Origin: an uncultured Lachnospiraceae bacterium
GTDB lineage: Bacteria; Bacillota; Clostridia; Lachnospirales; Lachnospiraceae
DNA: 64,000 nt
Reading direction: 5' to 3'
Assembly (NCBI GenBank): GCA_947172705.1
Contig: CAMWCA010000005.1
Coordinates: forward strand, 22,952-86,951
Below, in pieces: positions 45,664 to 55,064 of the stretch (positions are counted from its first letter, which is position 1; the number at the start of each line of letters is the position of its first letter). The position numbers were made by a program, and so were the translations under genes. The notes beneath the pieces were generated by a model that saw only the letters and a list, made by a program, of their open reading frames with translations, made no database searches and had not been told where the DNA came from.

Positions 45664-46503
45664 ATGAGTCAGCCATTAGTTTCAGTTTTAATAAGAACGT
45701 GTCAAAGACCAGACGTATTAAAACATGCATTGAATAGTGTAAAAAGCCAAACCTATAAAAACATACAGGTGGTGGTAGTGGAAGATGGAGAAAACAGGTC
45801 TGAAGATATATTAAAAAAAGAGTATTCAGATTTGAATTATATTTATAGAGCCACAGGTCATAAAGTGGGGAGGTCTGAAGCGGGAAATTTAGCTTTAAAA
45901 CTGGCAGACGGCGAATACTTAAATTTTTTAGATGATGATGATCTTTTGCTGCCGGGACATATTAGCAGATTGACTGGCGCGTTAATAAATAGTAAAAATT
46001 TGGCGGCATATAGTAATGCAGAAGAAATACAAATCAATATTATATCTGATGATCCCTATAAATATACTGTAAAAAGAAGATTAAACAGATATCATCAACC
46101 GTTTAACAGATTGTTGCTGTATACATTCAATTATATTCCGATTCAAAGTATTATGTTTCATAAAGAACTGTATGTAGAGTTAGGCGGATTTGATAGCAAG
46201 CTAAATGCGTTGGAAGATTGGGATCTTTGGGTCAGATATTCAACCAGAACAAATTTCACGTATGTAAATGAAAATACTTCATGTTACTTTACTCCTTATA
46301 TGAGAAATAAGAAGAAAGATCGTGGTGATTATTTGAATAAGTGCAATGAAGCAGTATATGCCAAATTCCCAAATTACGTATTAAATACAAATGTAGGTGA
46401 TATGAATTTGGAGATGAGGTATATTCTAGAGGAATATAAACAAAAGGCTTATGTTCGATACTTGAAAATATTATTAAGAAGGATCTTGTGGGGAGAAAGG
46501 TGA
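45664..46503 (+). CDS. GT2 family glycosyltransferase
   Basis: About 279 residues: VSVLIRTCQRPDVLKHAL, VVVVEDGENRSEDIL, GHKVGRSEAGNLAL, FLDDDDLLLPGH and late LEDWDLWVRYS. It is strongly similar to the second half of the double glycosyltransferase at 55065. TTG 45652 would lie at its own ribosome-binding site; GGAGG at 45654-45658 fits ATG 45664. First gene of the block leading to the Wzt/Wzm exporter. Confidence 0.88.
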   Translation: MSQPLVSVLIRTCQRPDVLKHALNSVKSQTYKNIQVVVVEDGENRSEDILKKEYSDLNYIYRATGHKVGRSEAGNLALKLADGEYLNFLDDDDLLLPGHISRLTGALINSKNLAAYSNAEEIQINIISDDPYKYTVKRRLNRYHQPFNRLLLYTFNYIPIQSIMFHKELYVELGGFDSKLNALEDWDLWVRYSTRTNFTYVNENTSCYFTPYMRNKKKDRGDYLNKCNEAVYAKFPNYVLNTNVGDMNLEMRYILEEYKQKAYVRYLKILLRRILWGER

Positions 46504-46510
46504 TATAGTC

Positions 46511-47656
46511 GTGAACGAAAAAATATTTGTTACGAGAGCATCAATGCCGCCGCTGGAAGAGTATGTAGAGGAAATAAGAGAACTCTGGGAATCTCATATG
46601 CTTACAAACATGGGAGTGAAGCATAATGAACTGGAAAAAAGACTTAGAGAATATATGGGAGTAAAAAATGTATCCCTAATGGTAAATGGACATTTGGCTT
46701 TGGAATTGGTGATACAGGCAATGGGTTTATCGGGCGAAGTGATAACCACTCCATTTACTTTTGCTTCAACTACTCATGCTATTGTGAGAAATGGTTTAAC
46801 ACCTGTTTTTTGTGACATTAATTCAGAGACATACACGATTGATGTAGAAAAGATAGAAATGCTTATAACTGATAAGACGTCTGCGATTATACCTGTTCAT
46901 GTTTACGGGAATATTTGTGACATAGAAAAAATAGATCAATTAGCTAAGAAATATGGTTTAAAAGTTATCTATGATGCGGCGCATGCGTTTGGAGAGTCGT
47001 ATAAAGGATTAGGGGTAGGCAATTTTGGAGATGCTTCCATGTTTAGCTTTCATGCTACTAAAGTATTTAACACAATTGAAGGCGGTGTAATCTGCTTTCC
47101 CGAGGACGAATTGGGGCTGGAATTATATCGTCTGAAAAATTTTGGGATTCGTGGTCCAGAAAAGGTAGATTATGTTGGATCAAATGCAAAGATGAATGAA
47201 TTTCAAGCTGCCATGGGGCTTTGTAACCTTCGTTATGTTGATGAGGAAATAGCGAAAAGGAAAAGCGTTTATGAACATTATTTGAGCAGGCTGAGGGATG
47301 TTAAAGGAATACGGCTTATGAAACAGCAGGAAAATGTAGAGTATAATTATGCATATTTTCCTGTTATTTTTGATGAAAAAATTTTTGGATCAACGAGAAA
47401 CGATGTGTTTGACGCTTTGGAAAAAGAAAATATTTTTGCCAGAAAATATTTCTATCCATTGACAAACACATACGATTGTTTTCATGGAAAATACGATGTG
47501 AATGCAACGCCGATAGCGTTATATATTTCACAGAGAGTCTTGACGTTGCCTATATTTGCAGACTTGAGTGTAGAAAATGTAGATAAAATATGTGATATAA
47601 TATTAAGTAGTAAAGGGAATAGAATTTTTGGAGCAGGACAAGGAGAAAGTCGATGA
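46511..47656 (+). CDS. DegT/DnrJ/EryC1 sugar aminotransferase (VioA/DesI-like)
   Basis: 381 residues, PLP-dependent. VNGHLALELVIQAMGL near residue 58, TTPFTFASTTHAIV near 78, HVYGNICDIEKI near 137, DAAHAFG near 163, and the PLP lysine K184 in SFHATKVFNTIEGG. The SFHATK form is typical of enzymes that aminate C4 of dTDP-4-oxo-6-deoxyhexose (VioA, DesI). It would make a different amino sugar from the FdtB-like enzyme at 21359. GTG start; ATGA overlap with the FkbM gene. Confidence 0.86.
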   Translation: MNEKIFVTRASMPPLEEYVEEIRELWESHMLTNMGVKHNELEKRLREYMGVKNVSLMVNGHLALELVIQAMGLSGEVITTPFTFASTTHAIVRNGLTPVFCDINSETYTIDVEKIEMLITDKTSAIIPVHVYGNICDIEKIDQLAKKYGLKVIYDAAHAFGESYKGLGVGNFGDASMFSFHATKVFNTIEGGVICFPEDELGLELYRLKNFGIRGPEKVDYVGSNAKMNEFQAAMGLCNLRYVDEEIAKRKSVYEHYLSRLRDVKGIRLMKQQENVEYNYAYFPVIFDEKIFGSTRNDVFDALEKENIFARKYFYPLTNTYDCFHGKYDVNATPIALYISQRVLTLPIFADLSVENVDKICDIILSSKGNRIFGAGQGESR

Positions 47657-48756
47657 AGTTAAGTGAAAGACTGAAACCCAATTTAAATCATGACTATGTG
47701 GTGCGGGTATTAGAAGGCTTGAAGGCAGAAAAACATATTGCCATATTTGGAGCAGGAGACCGTGCACAGTGGTTGGGGAAAATTTTGCTGACACGTGGAA
47801 TTGAATTTGAAGAATTTTGGGTAAATGAGAAATATTATACTGAGAATCAATATGTTAATGTAGGCGGAAACAGAAAGCCGGTTTTATGTTTTGAGCATGA
47901 GATCGAAAAGAAAAATGATGTTATATTGGTTTTAGGAATGGCAAGGAGTCTCCTTGATTTGAGCCAATTTGAGAGAAAGGAAATAAAGGAGGTAATTCCA
48001 ATCAGCCTTGGTATCAGGGATGATTATTTATTGGATTATGGATTTTATCAGGAGCAGGCTGAAAAACTCGACGAGCTGTATGAAAAACTGGAAGATGATG
48101 AGTCAAGAGAGTGTTTGTATGCACATATGCTGGGGAGGCTGACAGGGGAGGATATCAAATTTGAGCCCAGTGCCTGGAGTGATCCGCAATATTTTTTGGA
48201 AGATCTAATGGTTTGGAATAAGAAGGAATGCCTTGTAGATTGTGGCGCTTATACAGGAGATACGGTAGCAGAATTTTTGGATAAAATGCCTGAAGGAGTT
48301 GTGGAAGAGTATGAGGTGTATGCATGGGAACCAGATCCGGTAAACTTTAATGTAATGGTGGAAAAATATAAAAATGACCATTGCATAATACCAGTTCTAA
48401 AAGGCGCATTTTCAAGAAAAGATAAATTATATTTTGCGGAAGGCGATGGGGAAGCATCAGCAATATCAGAAAATGGTAATGTAATAATAGATGTTGATAC
48501 GATCGATAATGTACTTGGTGAAAATAAAGCTACTTTTATTAAAATGGATGTTGAAGGAAGTGAATTGGAAGCACTTCGTGGAGCAAGAAAACAGATCATG
48601 GAGAATAAACCGAGGCTTGCAATATGTGTATATCATAAAAAGGAAGATTTAATTACGATCCCGGAGTATATTCACAAATTGAATCCGGAGTATAGATTTT
48701 ATCTGCGTACGCATTCAAAAATGCCCACAGAGTTGGTGTTGTTTTGTATATCATAA
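47653..48756 (+). CDS. FkbM-family methyltransferase with N-terminal nucleotide-binding-like domain
   Basis: 367 residues. Residues 30-115 resemble a Rossmann-type domain (IAIFGAGDRAQWLGK, VILVLGMARSL). Residues about 190-365 are a FkbM SAM-dependent methyltransferase: LVDCGAYTGDTVAEF, VYAWEPDPVNFNVM, FIKMDVEGSELEALRG. It probably methylates a hydroxyl of the amino sugar or polymer. Overlaps the aminotransferase by 4 bp. Confidence 0.85.
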   Translation: MKLSERLKPNLNHDYVVRVLEGLKAEKHIAIFGAGDRAQWLGKILLTRGIEFEEFWVNEKYYTENQYVNVGGNRKPVLCFEHEIEKKNDVILVLGMARSLLDLSQFERKEIKEVIPISLGIRDDYLLDYGFYQEQAEKLDELYEKLEDDESRECLYAHMLGRLTGEDIKFEPSAWSDPQYFLEDLMVWNKKECLVDCGAYTGDTVAEFLDKMPEGVVEEYEVYAWEPDPVNFNVMVEKYKNDHCIIPVLKGAFSRKDKLYFAEGDGEASAISENGNVIIDVDTIDNVLGENKATFIKMDVEGSELEALRGARKQIMENKPRLAICVYHKKEDLITIPEYIHKLNPEYRFYLRTHSKMPTELVLFCIS

Positions 48757-48776
48757 TTTGAATAAGGAGAAACAGG

Positions 48777-49352
48777 TTGAGCAGTTTTTACTCAAAGGAA
48801 GAATTAAAAGAGATAGGTTTTAGAACAATAGGTGAAGATGTTCTAATTAGCCGCAAGGCAAGTATTTATGGCGCTAAAGATATTTCGATCGGAGACCATG
48901 TAAGAATTGATGATTTTTGTATTTTAAGTGGAAATATTATACTTGGCAGTTACATTCATATTGCCGCTTATTGTGCTTTATTTGGTGGAAAGTCAGGCAT
49001 TGTGATGAATGATTTTTCGGGTTTATCATCAAGATGTGTAATTTATGCAGACAGTGATGATTATTCCGGCGAGTATTTGACAAATCCTACCGTATCTGAC
49101 GAGTTTCGCCATGTCACCGGAGGAAAAGTAGTATTAGGAAGACATGTGATTGTAGGAACAGGATCTAGTATAATGCCTAATATCATAATAGAGGAAGGAG
49201 CGGCTGTTGGGAGTATGTCGCTGGTAAATGCTTCATTAAAAGGCTGGGCGATTTATGCAGGAATACCCTGTCGGAAAATAAAGGATAGAAACAATAAACT
49301 GTTAGACAAAGAATCAGAATTTTTGATATCACAAGGTGAGAGACCTGTGTGA
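48777..49352 (+). CDS. Hexapeptide (left-handed beta-helix) acyltransferase
   Basis: 191 residues: ASIYGAKDISIGDHVRIDDF, ILGSYIHIAAYCALFGG, VLGRHVIVGTGSSIMPN, EEGAAVGSMSLVN and the closing IYAGIPCRKIK. It resembles the O/N-acetyltransferases that follow sugar aminotransferases in antigen clusters, and with the gene at 46511 it may N-acylate the new amino group. TTG start with AAGGAG 7 bp upstream. It overlaps the SDR gene by 4 bp. Confidence 0.86.
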   Translation: MSSFYSKEELKEIGFRTIGEDVLISRKASIYGAKDISIGDHVRIDDFCILSGNIILGSYIHIAAYCALFGGKSGIVMNDFSGLSSRCVIYADSDDYSGEYLTNPTVSDEFRHVTGGKVVLGRHVIVGTGSSIMPNIIIEEGAAVGSMSLVNASLKGWAIYAGIPCRKIKDRNNKLLDKESEFLISQGERPV

Positions 49353-50083
49353 GAAAGGAAGACGTTGTGCTTGAGGATAGAATTACTGTAATTACAGGAG
49401 CAGCATCGGGAATTGGAAAAGAAATTGCACATATATTTTTGGAAAATGGGGCGGATGTTATTGGTGTAGATTGCCAATATGATCAGAATGCTCTTGATGG
49501 AGTTGATTATTATAGGATAGATGTTGCAAAATATTCAGAGTGTGAAGCATGTTATGGGCATATTCTTGAAAAATATGGATATGTGGATGTATTAGTAAAT
49601 TGTGCAGGTATCACGAAGGATTCTCTTACGAGTAATATGAGTGAGGAACAATTTGACGATGTTGTAAGCGTCAATTTAAAAGGTGTTTGGAATATGGTCA
49701 AGCTATTTGGACCTCATATGCAGAGCAGAAAGAGAGGTTCCATTATTAATGTATCCAGTGTTGTGGGAATTTATGGAAATATGGGACAGGCAAATTATGC
49801 AGCAACTAAGGCAGGGGTGATTGGAATGACAAAGAGCTGGGCCAGGGAGTTTGCATACAAAGGAGGAAACGTACGTGTTAATGCAATTGCACCTGGATAC
49901 ACATTGACTAATATGTTAAAGTCTGTTTCGGAAGAATTATTGGATAAATATGCATCGCAGACAATGTTAGGACGTTTTGCCAGGCCAGAGGAAATTGCAA
50001 ATGTGGCGCTATTTTTAGCGTCTGATTTGTCCAGTTATGTTACAGGAACGACTATTCAGGTAGATGGTGGCATGAGGTTATAG
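49349..50083 (+). CDS. SDR oxidoreductase (FabG-like)
   Basis: 244 residues of the classical short-chain dehydrogenase family: TGAASGIGKEI cofactor loop, LVNCAGIT, a catalytic serine in INVSSVVG, and Y150-A-A-T-K154. Closest in look to 3-oxoacyl-ACP reductases, but its position next to an acyltransferase suggests that it reduces either the sugar or the acyl donor (for example to a 3-hydroxyacyl group). GTG start within the upstream stop; GTG 49367 is an alternative with its own AAAGGA. Confidence 0.85.
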   Translation: MRKEDVVLEDRITVITGAASGIGKEIAHIFLENGADVIGVDCQYDQNALDGVDYYRIDVAKYSECEACYGHILEKYGYVDVLVNCAGITKDSLTSNMSEEQFDDVVSVNLKGVWNMVKLFGPHMQSRKRGSIINVSSVVGIYGNMGQANYAATKAGVIGMTKSWAREFAYKGGNVRVNAIAPGYTLTNMLKSVSEELLDKYASQTMLGRFARPEEIANVALFLASDLSSYVTGTTIQVDGGMRL

Positions 50084-50136
50084 ATATTAAATTTGTTTCT
50101 GGTGAAAATGCCTGTAAAAAGTGGAGGGCTAAAGTG

Positions 50137-51456
<1,320 letters not shown>

Positions 51457-51460
51457 GAAT

Positions 51461-52585
51461 ATGATGAAAAGAAAATGTTGTATATGTGGAGAAAAAGGGA
51501 ATATTTATTTGCCAATAAACCCGTGTTTCAGGGAAGAACAAAAAAAATATGGATATGTCTCTGGAAAGTTGGAAATGCTAAACGAAAAGAAGTATGTATG
51601 TAAAAATTGCGGTGCAACTGATCGAGACAGAATTTGTGCAGATTTCTTAGGAAGAATATTAGGTAATGAAAATCTTGCGTTAAATGTTTTAGATATAGCA
51701 CCGAGCAGTGCTATAAAAAGATTCTTTTCTGAAAGGTATCCATTTGCTGTGTATAAGACAGCTGATTTATATATGAAAGATGTGGACTATTGCCTTGATA
51801 TTCAGAATATGGAAAAAATAGAGGACGGAAAGTTTGATATTACCATATGCTGTCATGTATTAGAACATGTGAAGGATGATAAAAAGGCATTGAAAGAGTT
51901 TTATCGAATCCTTTCTGATAGAGGGCTTGGAATATTTTTGGTTCCCATTGACTTAGAACAAGAGGAAATTGATGAAGAGTATGGATGCAGCCCAGAAGAA
52001 AATATACGTCGATTTGGTCAGGAAGATCATGTGAGAAAATATTCGAAAACCGGTTTTGTTGACAGGCTTTCAGAGGCAGGCTTTAAAGTCTGTCAATTAG
52101 GATATAAGTGGTTTGGGAGGAAAGACAGTTGGGATAATGCGTTTACAAAAACATCCGTATTATATGTTGTGTCAAAATATGAAGGGTATACTGAGAGTAA
52201 CCTGGAACAGATGTTTAAAAATGACTTGCCAAGAGTTGAGGTGACCAAAGGAAATAATGAGATAGAATATAATATTGATGGATTGGAAAAGCAAAACGGA
52301 TTTATCAGTATTTGGGGGTGGATGTTTCATAAAAATAAGAAGGATCAGAATTCTGCAGGGATAGTAATTTTAAAAAGGAATGATGTAGACTATTATAGGA
52401 AAAGATTTTTACTGAAAGAACGTAGTGATGTACAAAAGGCATATGGAAAAGAATATTTAAGAACGGGTATAGAAATTATGATCCCGATCAATGATCTTGT
52501 TAAAGGGAACTATGAAGTATCACTTTTACTGACATGTGATAGTGTTGCATATGAAATTGGATGGAAACAGAATGTAGAGGTATAA
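51461..52585 (+). CDS. SAM-dependent methyltransferase with zinc-ribbon N-terminus and C-terminal 'GW' beta domain
   Basis: About 374 residues. Two cysteine pairs (CCICGEKG near residue 4 and CKNCGATDRDR near 47) look like a zinc ribbon. A class I methyltransferase follows (VLDIAPSSA, ADLYMKDVDYCLDI, ICCHVLEHVKDDKKAL). From about residue 281 comes a separate beta-rich domain with FISIWGWMF, YYRKRF, RSDVQKAYG and LVKGNYEVSLLL. It resembles the two repeats in the protein at 60350. It may cap or modify the chain destined for the Wzt/Wzm exporter. A frame extension to 51428 lies within Wzt and is unlikely. ATG 51464 is an alternative start. Confidence 0.82.
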   Translation: MMKRKCCICGEKGNIYLPINPCFREEQKKYGYVSGKLEMLNEKKYVCKNCGATDRDRICADFLGRILGNENLALNVLDIAPSSAIKRFFSERYPFAVYKTADLYMKDVDYCLDIQNMEKIEDGKFDITICCHVLEHVKDDKKALKEFYRILSDRGLGIFLVPIDLEQEEIDEEYGCSPEENIRRFGQEDHVRKYSKTGFVDRLSEAGFKVCQLGYKWFGRKDSWDNAFTKTSVLYVVSKYEGYTESNLEQMFKNDLPRVEVTKGNNEIEYNIDGLEKQNGFISIWGWMFHKNKKDQNSAGIVILKRNDVDYYRKRFLLKERSDVQKAYGKEYLRTGIEIMIPINDLVKGNYEVSLLLTCDSVAYEIGWKQNVEV

Positions 52586-52586
52586 G

Positions 52587-54260
52587 ATGAAAGTAACTGT
52601 AATTCTTACTTCGTATAATCATGCTAAATATATTAGAAAATCAATTGACAGTGTTCTGAATCAAACTTTTCAGGATTTTGAGCTAATTATATATGACGAT
52701 TGTTCAACAGATAACTCTGTGGAGATAATTAAGTCGTACAGCGACCCAAGAATAAAGGTAATTGCGAGTAAAGTTAATCGTGGATGCGGCTGGTTCGAAT
52801 ATTTGATTCCGGATTTCATTCAGGGAGAATATGTAGCAATTGCACATTCAGATGATTTTTGGGAAAAGAAAAAATTGCAAAAGCAGGTAGATTATCTGGA
52901 TCATCATAACGAAGTAAGTGCGGTGTTTACACATGTGAACATCGTTGATGAGTATGGGAACAAATATGAGAATAATTCTTATGATGTGTTTAATGTGAAA
53001 AACAAAGAAAATAGATTTCAGTGGCTTAGGCATTTTTTTTATGAGGGGAATTGCTTATGTCATCCCAGTGTGCTAATCAGGCGTGACTCATATGAGAAAT
53101 ATCGGTTATTTCCCAAAGGCTTACGACAAATTCCGGATTTTTATATTTGGATTCGGCTTTGCTTAAACAGTAATATATATATTATTGAAGAAAAGCTGTC
53201 AAATTTTAGAATAAGAGAAAATGAAAATAATACGAGCGGATATCGAAAAGGGACAAGCGTTCGTTCTTCCATTGAAATAAATTTAATATTGAAACAGTTT
53301 TTGGATCTTAAAAAATATGATGACTTTTTAAGCGTTTTTCCTGAGGCGGAAGCGTTTTCCAATAAAGATGAATTTATAAACCGTTATGCATTCGCAAGAA
53401 TCTGTCTGCAGGAAAATACGCCTAATTATGTAAAAGCGTATGGCTTTCAATTGTTGTTTGAATTACTGAATGAGAAAGAAACAGCAGAAAGACTGCAAAC
53501 GGTTTATGAATTTGGAGCAAATGATTTTTTTGCTTTGACAGGGCATTATGATATATACGGTTTATATCGGTCTTCTTCAATGGAGATGACCAATATCTAC
53601 TTAGACTTTGGGGAGGGGTATCTGGAAGAAAATTGCCTGCATCAAACCTATGAATTTTGGAAACAGAGGCAGGAAGTAGAACTTGAGTTTACAGATAAGA
53701 TTTTAAAGAGTCATGATATTTTGAAGATCAGAATTGATCCAATAGAAGGCGCATTTGTAAAATGTAAGATATTAGAATTTAAGGTAAATGATGTTGAGAG
53801 AAAATTAATAGCTGTAAATTCCAGTTTAAGTGAAGAAGACGATATTTTTTTAACCAGTGACCCTAATTATGAATATCTTTGTGAAGAGGGGGAAGAAGTT
53901 AATAAGATTGACATTACCTTCTCGCTGGAACGCTTGCCTGATAAGTTTTTAGATGAGGAATTTCAAAAAGAAAAATTGAAAATTACAGAAGATCTCGGGG
54001 AGAAAATTAACAGAAAAATAAACGATATTGAGGAATCAAAGCTTGTGATTGAACAGCGAGATAAAGATATTAGTGAATTGAAAAGTGTAATTGAACATCG
54101 GGATAAAGACATTAGCGAATTGAAAAGTGTAATTGAACATCGGGATAAAGACATTAAAGAATTAAAAGATGCGATAGAATGTCTTGATAATGAGTTACAA
54201 AGCTTTAACCATCTGGTTGGAGATTTATACAAAAAAAGAGTAGTAAGAGGTCAAAATTAA
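52587..54260 (+). CDS. GT2 glycosyltransferase with beta domain and tandem-repeat coiled coil
   Basis: 557 residues in three parts. Residues 1-270 are a GT2 domain (VTVILTSYNHAKYIRKSID, YDDCSTDNS, AHSDDFWEKKK). Residues about 335-455 are a beta-rich region (LDFGEGYLEEN, IRIDPIEGAFVKCKI), as seen in several chain-modifying transferases. Residues 465-545 form a charged coiled coil containing three near-identical 14-residue repeats and a degenerate fourth. It abuts Wzm (TAATG overlap). A coiled coil next to an ABC exporter recalls the WbdD chain-length ruler of E. coli O9a, although WbdD itself is a kinase/methyltransferase. Confidence 0.86.
   Translation: MKVTVILTSYNHAKYIRKSIDSVLNQTFQDFELIIYDDCSTDNSVEIIKSYSDPRIKVIASKVNRGCGWFEYLIPDFIQGEYVAIAHSDDFWEKKKLQKQVDYLDHHNEVSAVFTHVNIVDEYGNKYENNSYDVFNVKNKENRFQWLRHFFYEGNCLCHPSVLIRRDSYEKYRLFPKGLRQIPDFYIWIRLCLNSNIYIIEEKLSNFRIRENENNTSGYRKGTSVRSSIEINLILKQFLDLKKYDDFLSVFPEAEAFSNKDEFINRYAFARICLQENTPNYVKAYGFQLLFELLNEKETAERLQTVYEFGANDFFALTGHYDIYGLYRSSSMEMTNIYLDFGEGYLEENCLHQTYEFWKQRQEVELEFTDKILKSHDILKIRIDPIEGAFVKCKILEFKVNDVERKLIAVNSSLSEEDDIFLTSDPNYEYLCEEGEEVNKIDITFSLERLPDKFLDEEFQKEKLKITEDLGEKINRKINDIEESKLVIEQRDKDISELKSVIEHRDKDISELKSVIEHRDKDIKELKDAIECLDNELQSFNHLVGDLYKKRVVRGQN
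54045..54170 (+). repeat. 42-bp in-frame tandem repeat (three copies) encoding coiled coil
   Basis: Three head-to-tail 42-bp units at 54045-54086, 54087-54128 and 54129-54170, each encoding 14 residues (two heptads) of the form VIExRDKDIxELKx. Units 2 and 3 are identical over their first 30 bases. A fourth diverged unit follows (54171-54212). Such an array can gain or lose units without a frameshift. Confidence 0.92.
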
Positions 54261-55042
54261 TGTTGAAGGAATTAGTGAACCAAAGAAAAAGTTTTTTAGA
54301 ACTTTCACAGAATGATTTTAAATCAAAATATGCAAATTCATTGTTGGGAGCCATATGGGCGTTTGCGATACCCCTAATAACAATTTTAGTGTTATGGTAT
54401 GTATTCGAAATAGGATTGCGAGCTGGTTCTGTAGGGGATATTCCCTTTATGCTGTTTTATATTCCGGCGTTTATTGCATGGAATTTTTTTTCAGATGCGC
54501 TTACTTCTGCTTGCGGATGCTTAAGAGAATATAGTTATGTTGTAAAAAAGATGAAATTTCAAGTGGAATTATTACCGGTGATAAAAATATTATCATCGTT
54601 GTATGTGCATTTATTTTTCATAGTACTTGCAATTATTATTTTTGGGGTATATGGATGGAGACCCAGTATTTACAATTTGCAGGTGATTTATTATTTGCTT
54701 TGTCTGGTGGCTTTGGTTTTGGGGTTGTCGCTTTTGCTCTCGTCTTTAGCAGTTTTCTCCAGCGATGTTAATAACATAGTGGCAGTTGTTTTGCAGGTAG
54801 GGTTTTGGGCAGTGCCAATTATTTGGTCACCAGAAAATATGTCTCCAAGCGTACAATTTATTTTAAAGCTGAATCCGGCTTTTTACATATGTGAGGGATA
54901 TAGAAAGTGTTTTGTTTATAAGCAGTGGTTTTGGGAAAATCCTGTGTATGCTGTTTACTTTTGGGGGGTTACAGTAGTAATTCTAATATTGGGCATTTAT
55001 TCCTTTAAAAGATTAAGACCTCAGTTTTCAGATGTTTTATAG
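54260..55042 (+). CDS. Wzm-type ABC exporter permease
   Basis: 260 residues with six transmembrane segments in the ABC-2 polysaccharide export family (Wzm/TagG/RfbA). It opens LVNQRKSFLELSQNDFKSKYANSLLGAIWAFAIPL in two amphipathic/hydrophobic blocks, has YIPAFIAWNFFSDAL near residue 70, and ends with VPIIWSPENMSPSVQFILKLNPAFYICEGYRKCF. It exports the finished undecaprenyl-PP-linked polymer with the ATPase at 50137. The start overlaps the stop of the coiled-coil GT2 gene by one base. Confidence 0.92.
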   Translation: MLKELVNQRKSFLELSQNDFKSKYANSLLGAIWAFAIPLITILVLWYVFEIGLRAGSVGDIPFMLFYIPAFIAWNFFSDALTSACGCLREYSYVVKKMKFQVELLPVIKILSSLYVHLFFIVLAIIIFGVYGWRPSIYNLQVIYYLLCLVALVLGLSLLLSSLAVFSSDVNNIVAVVLQVGFWAVPIIWSPENMSPSVQFILKLNPAFYICEGYRKCFVYKQWFWENPVYAVYFWGVTVVILILGIYSFKRLRPQFSDVL

Positions 55043-55064
55043 AATATACAATTAGGAGATAGTT

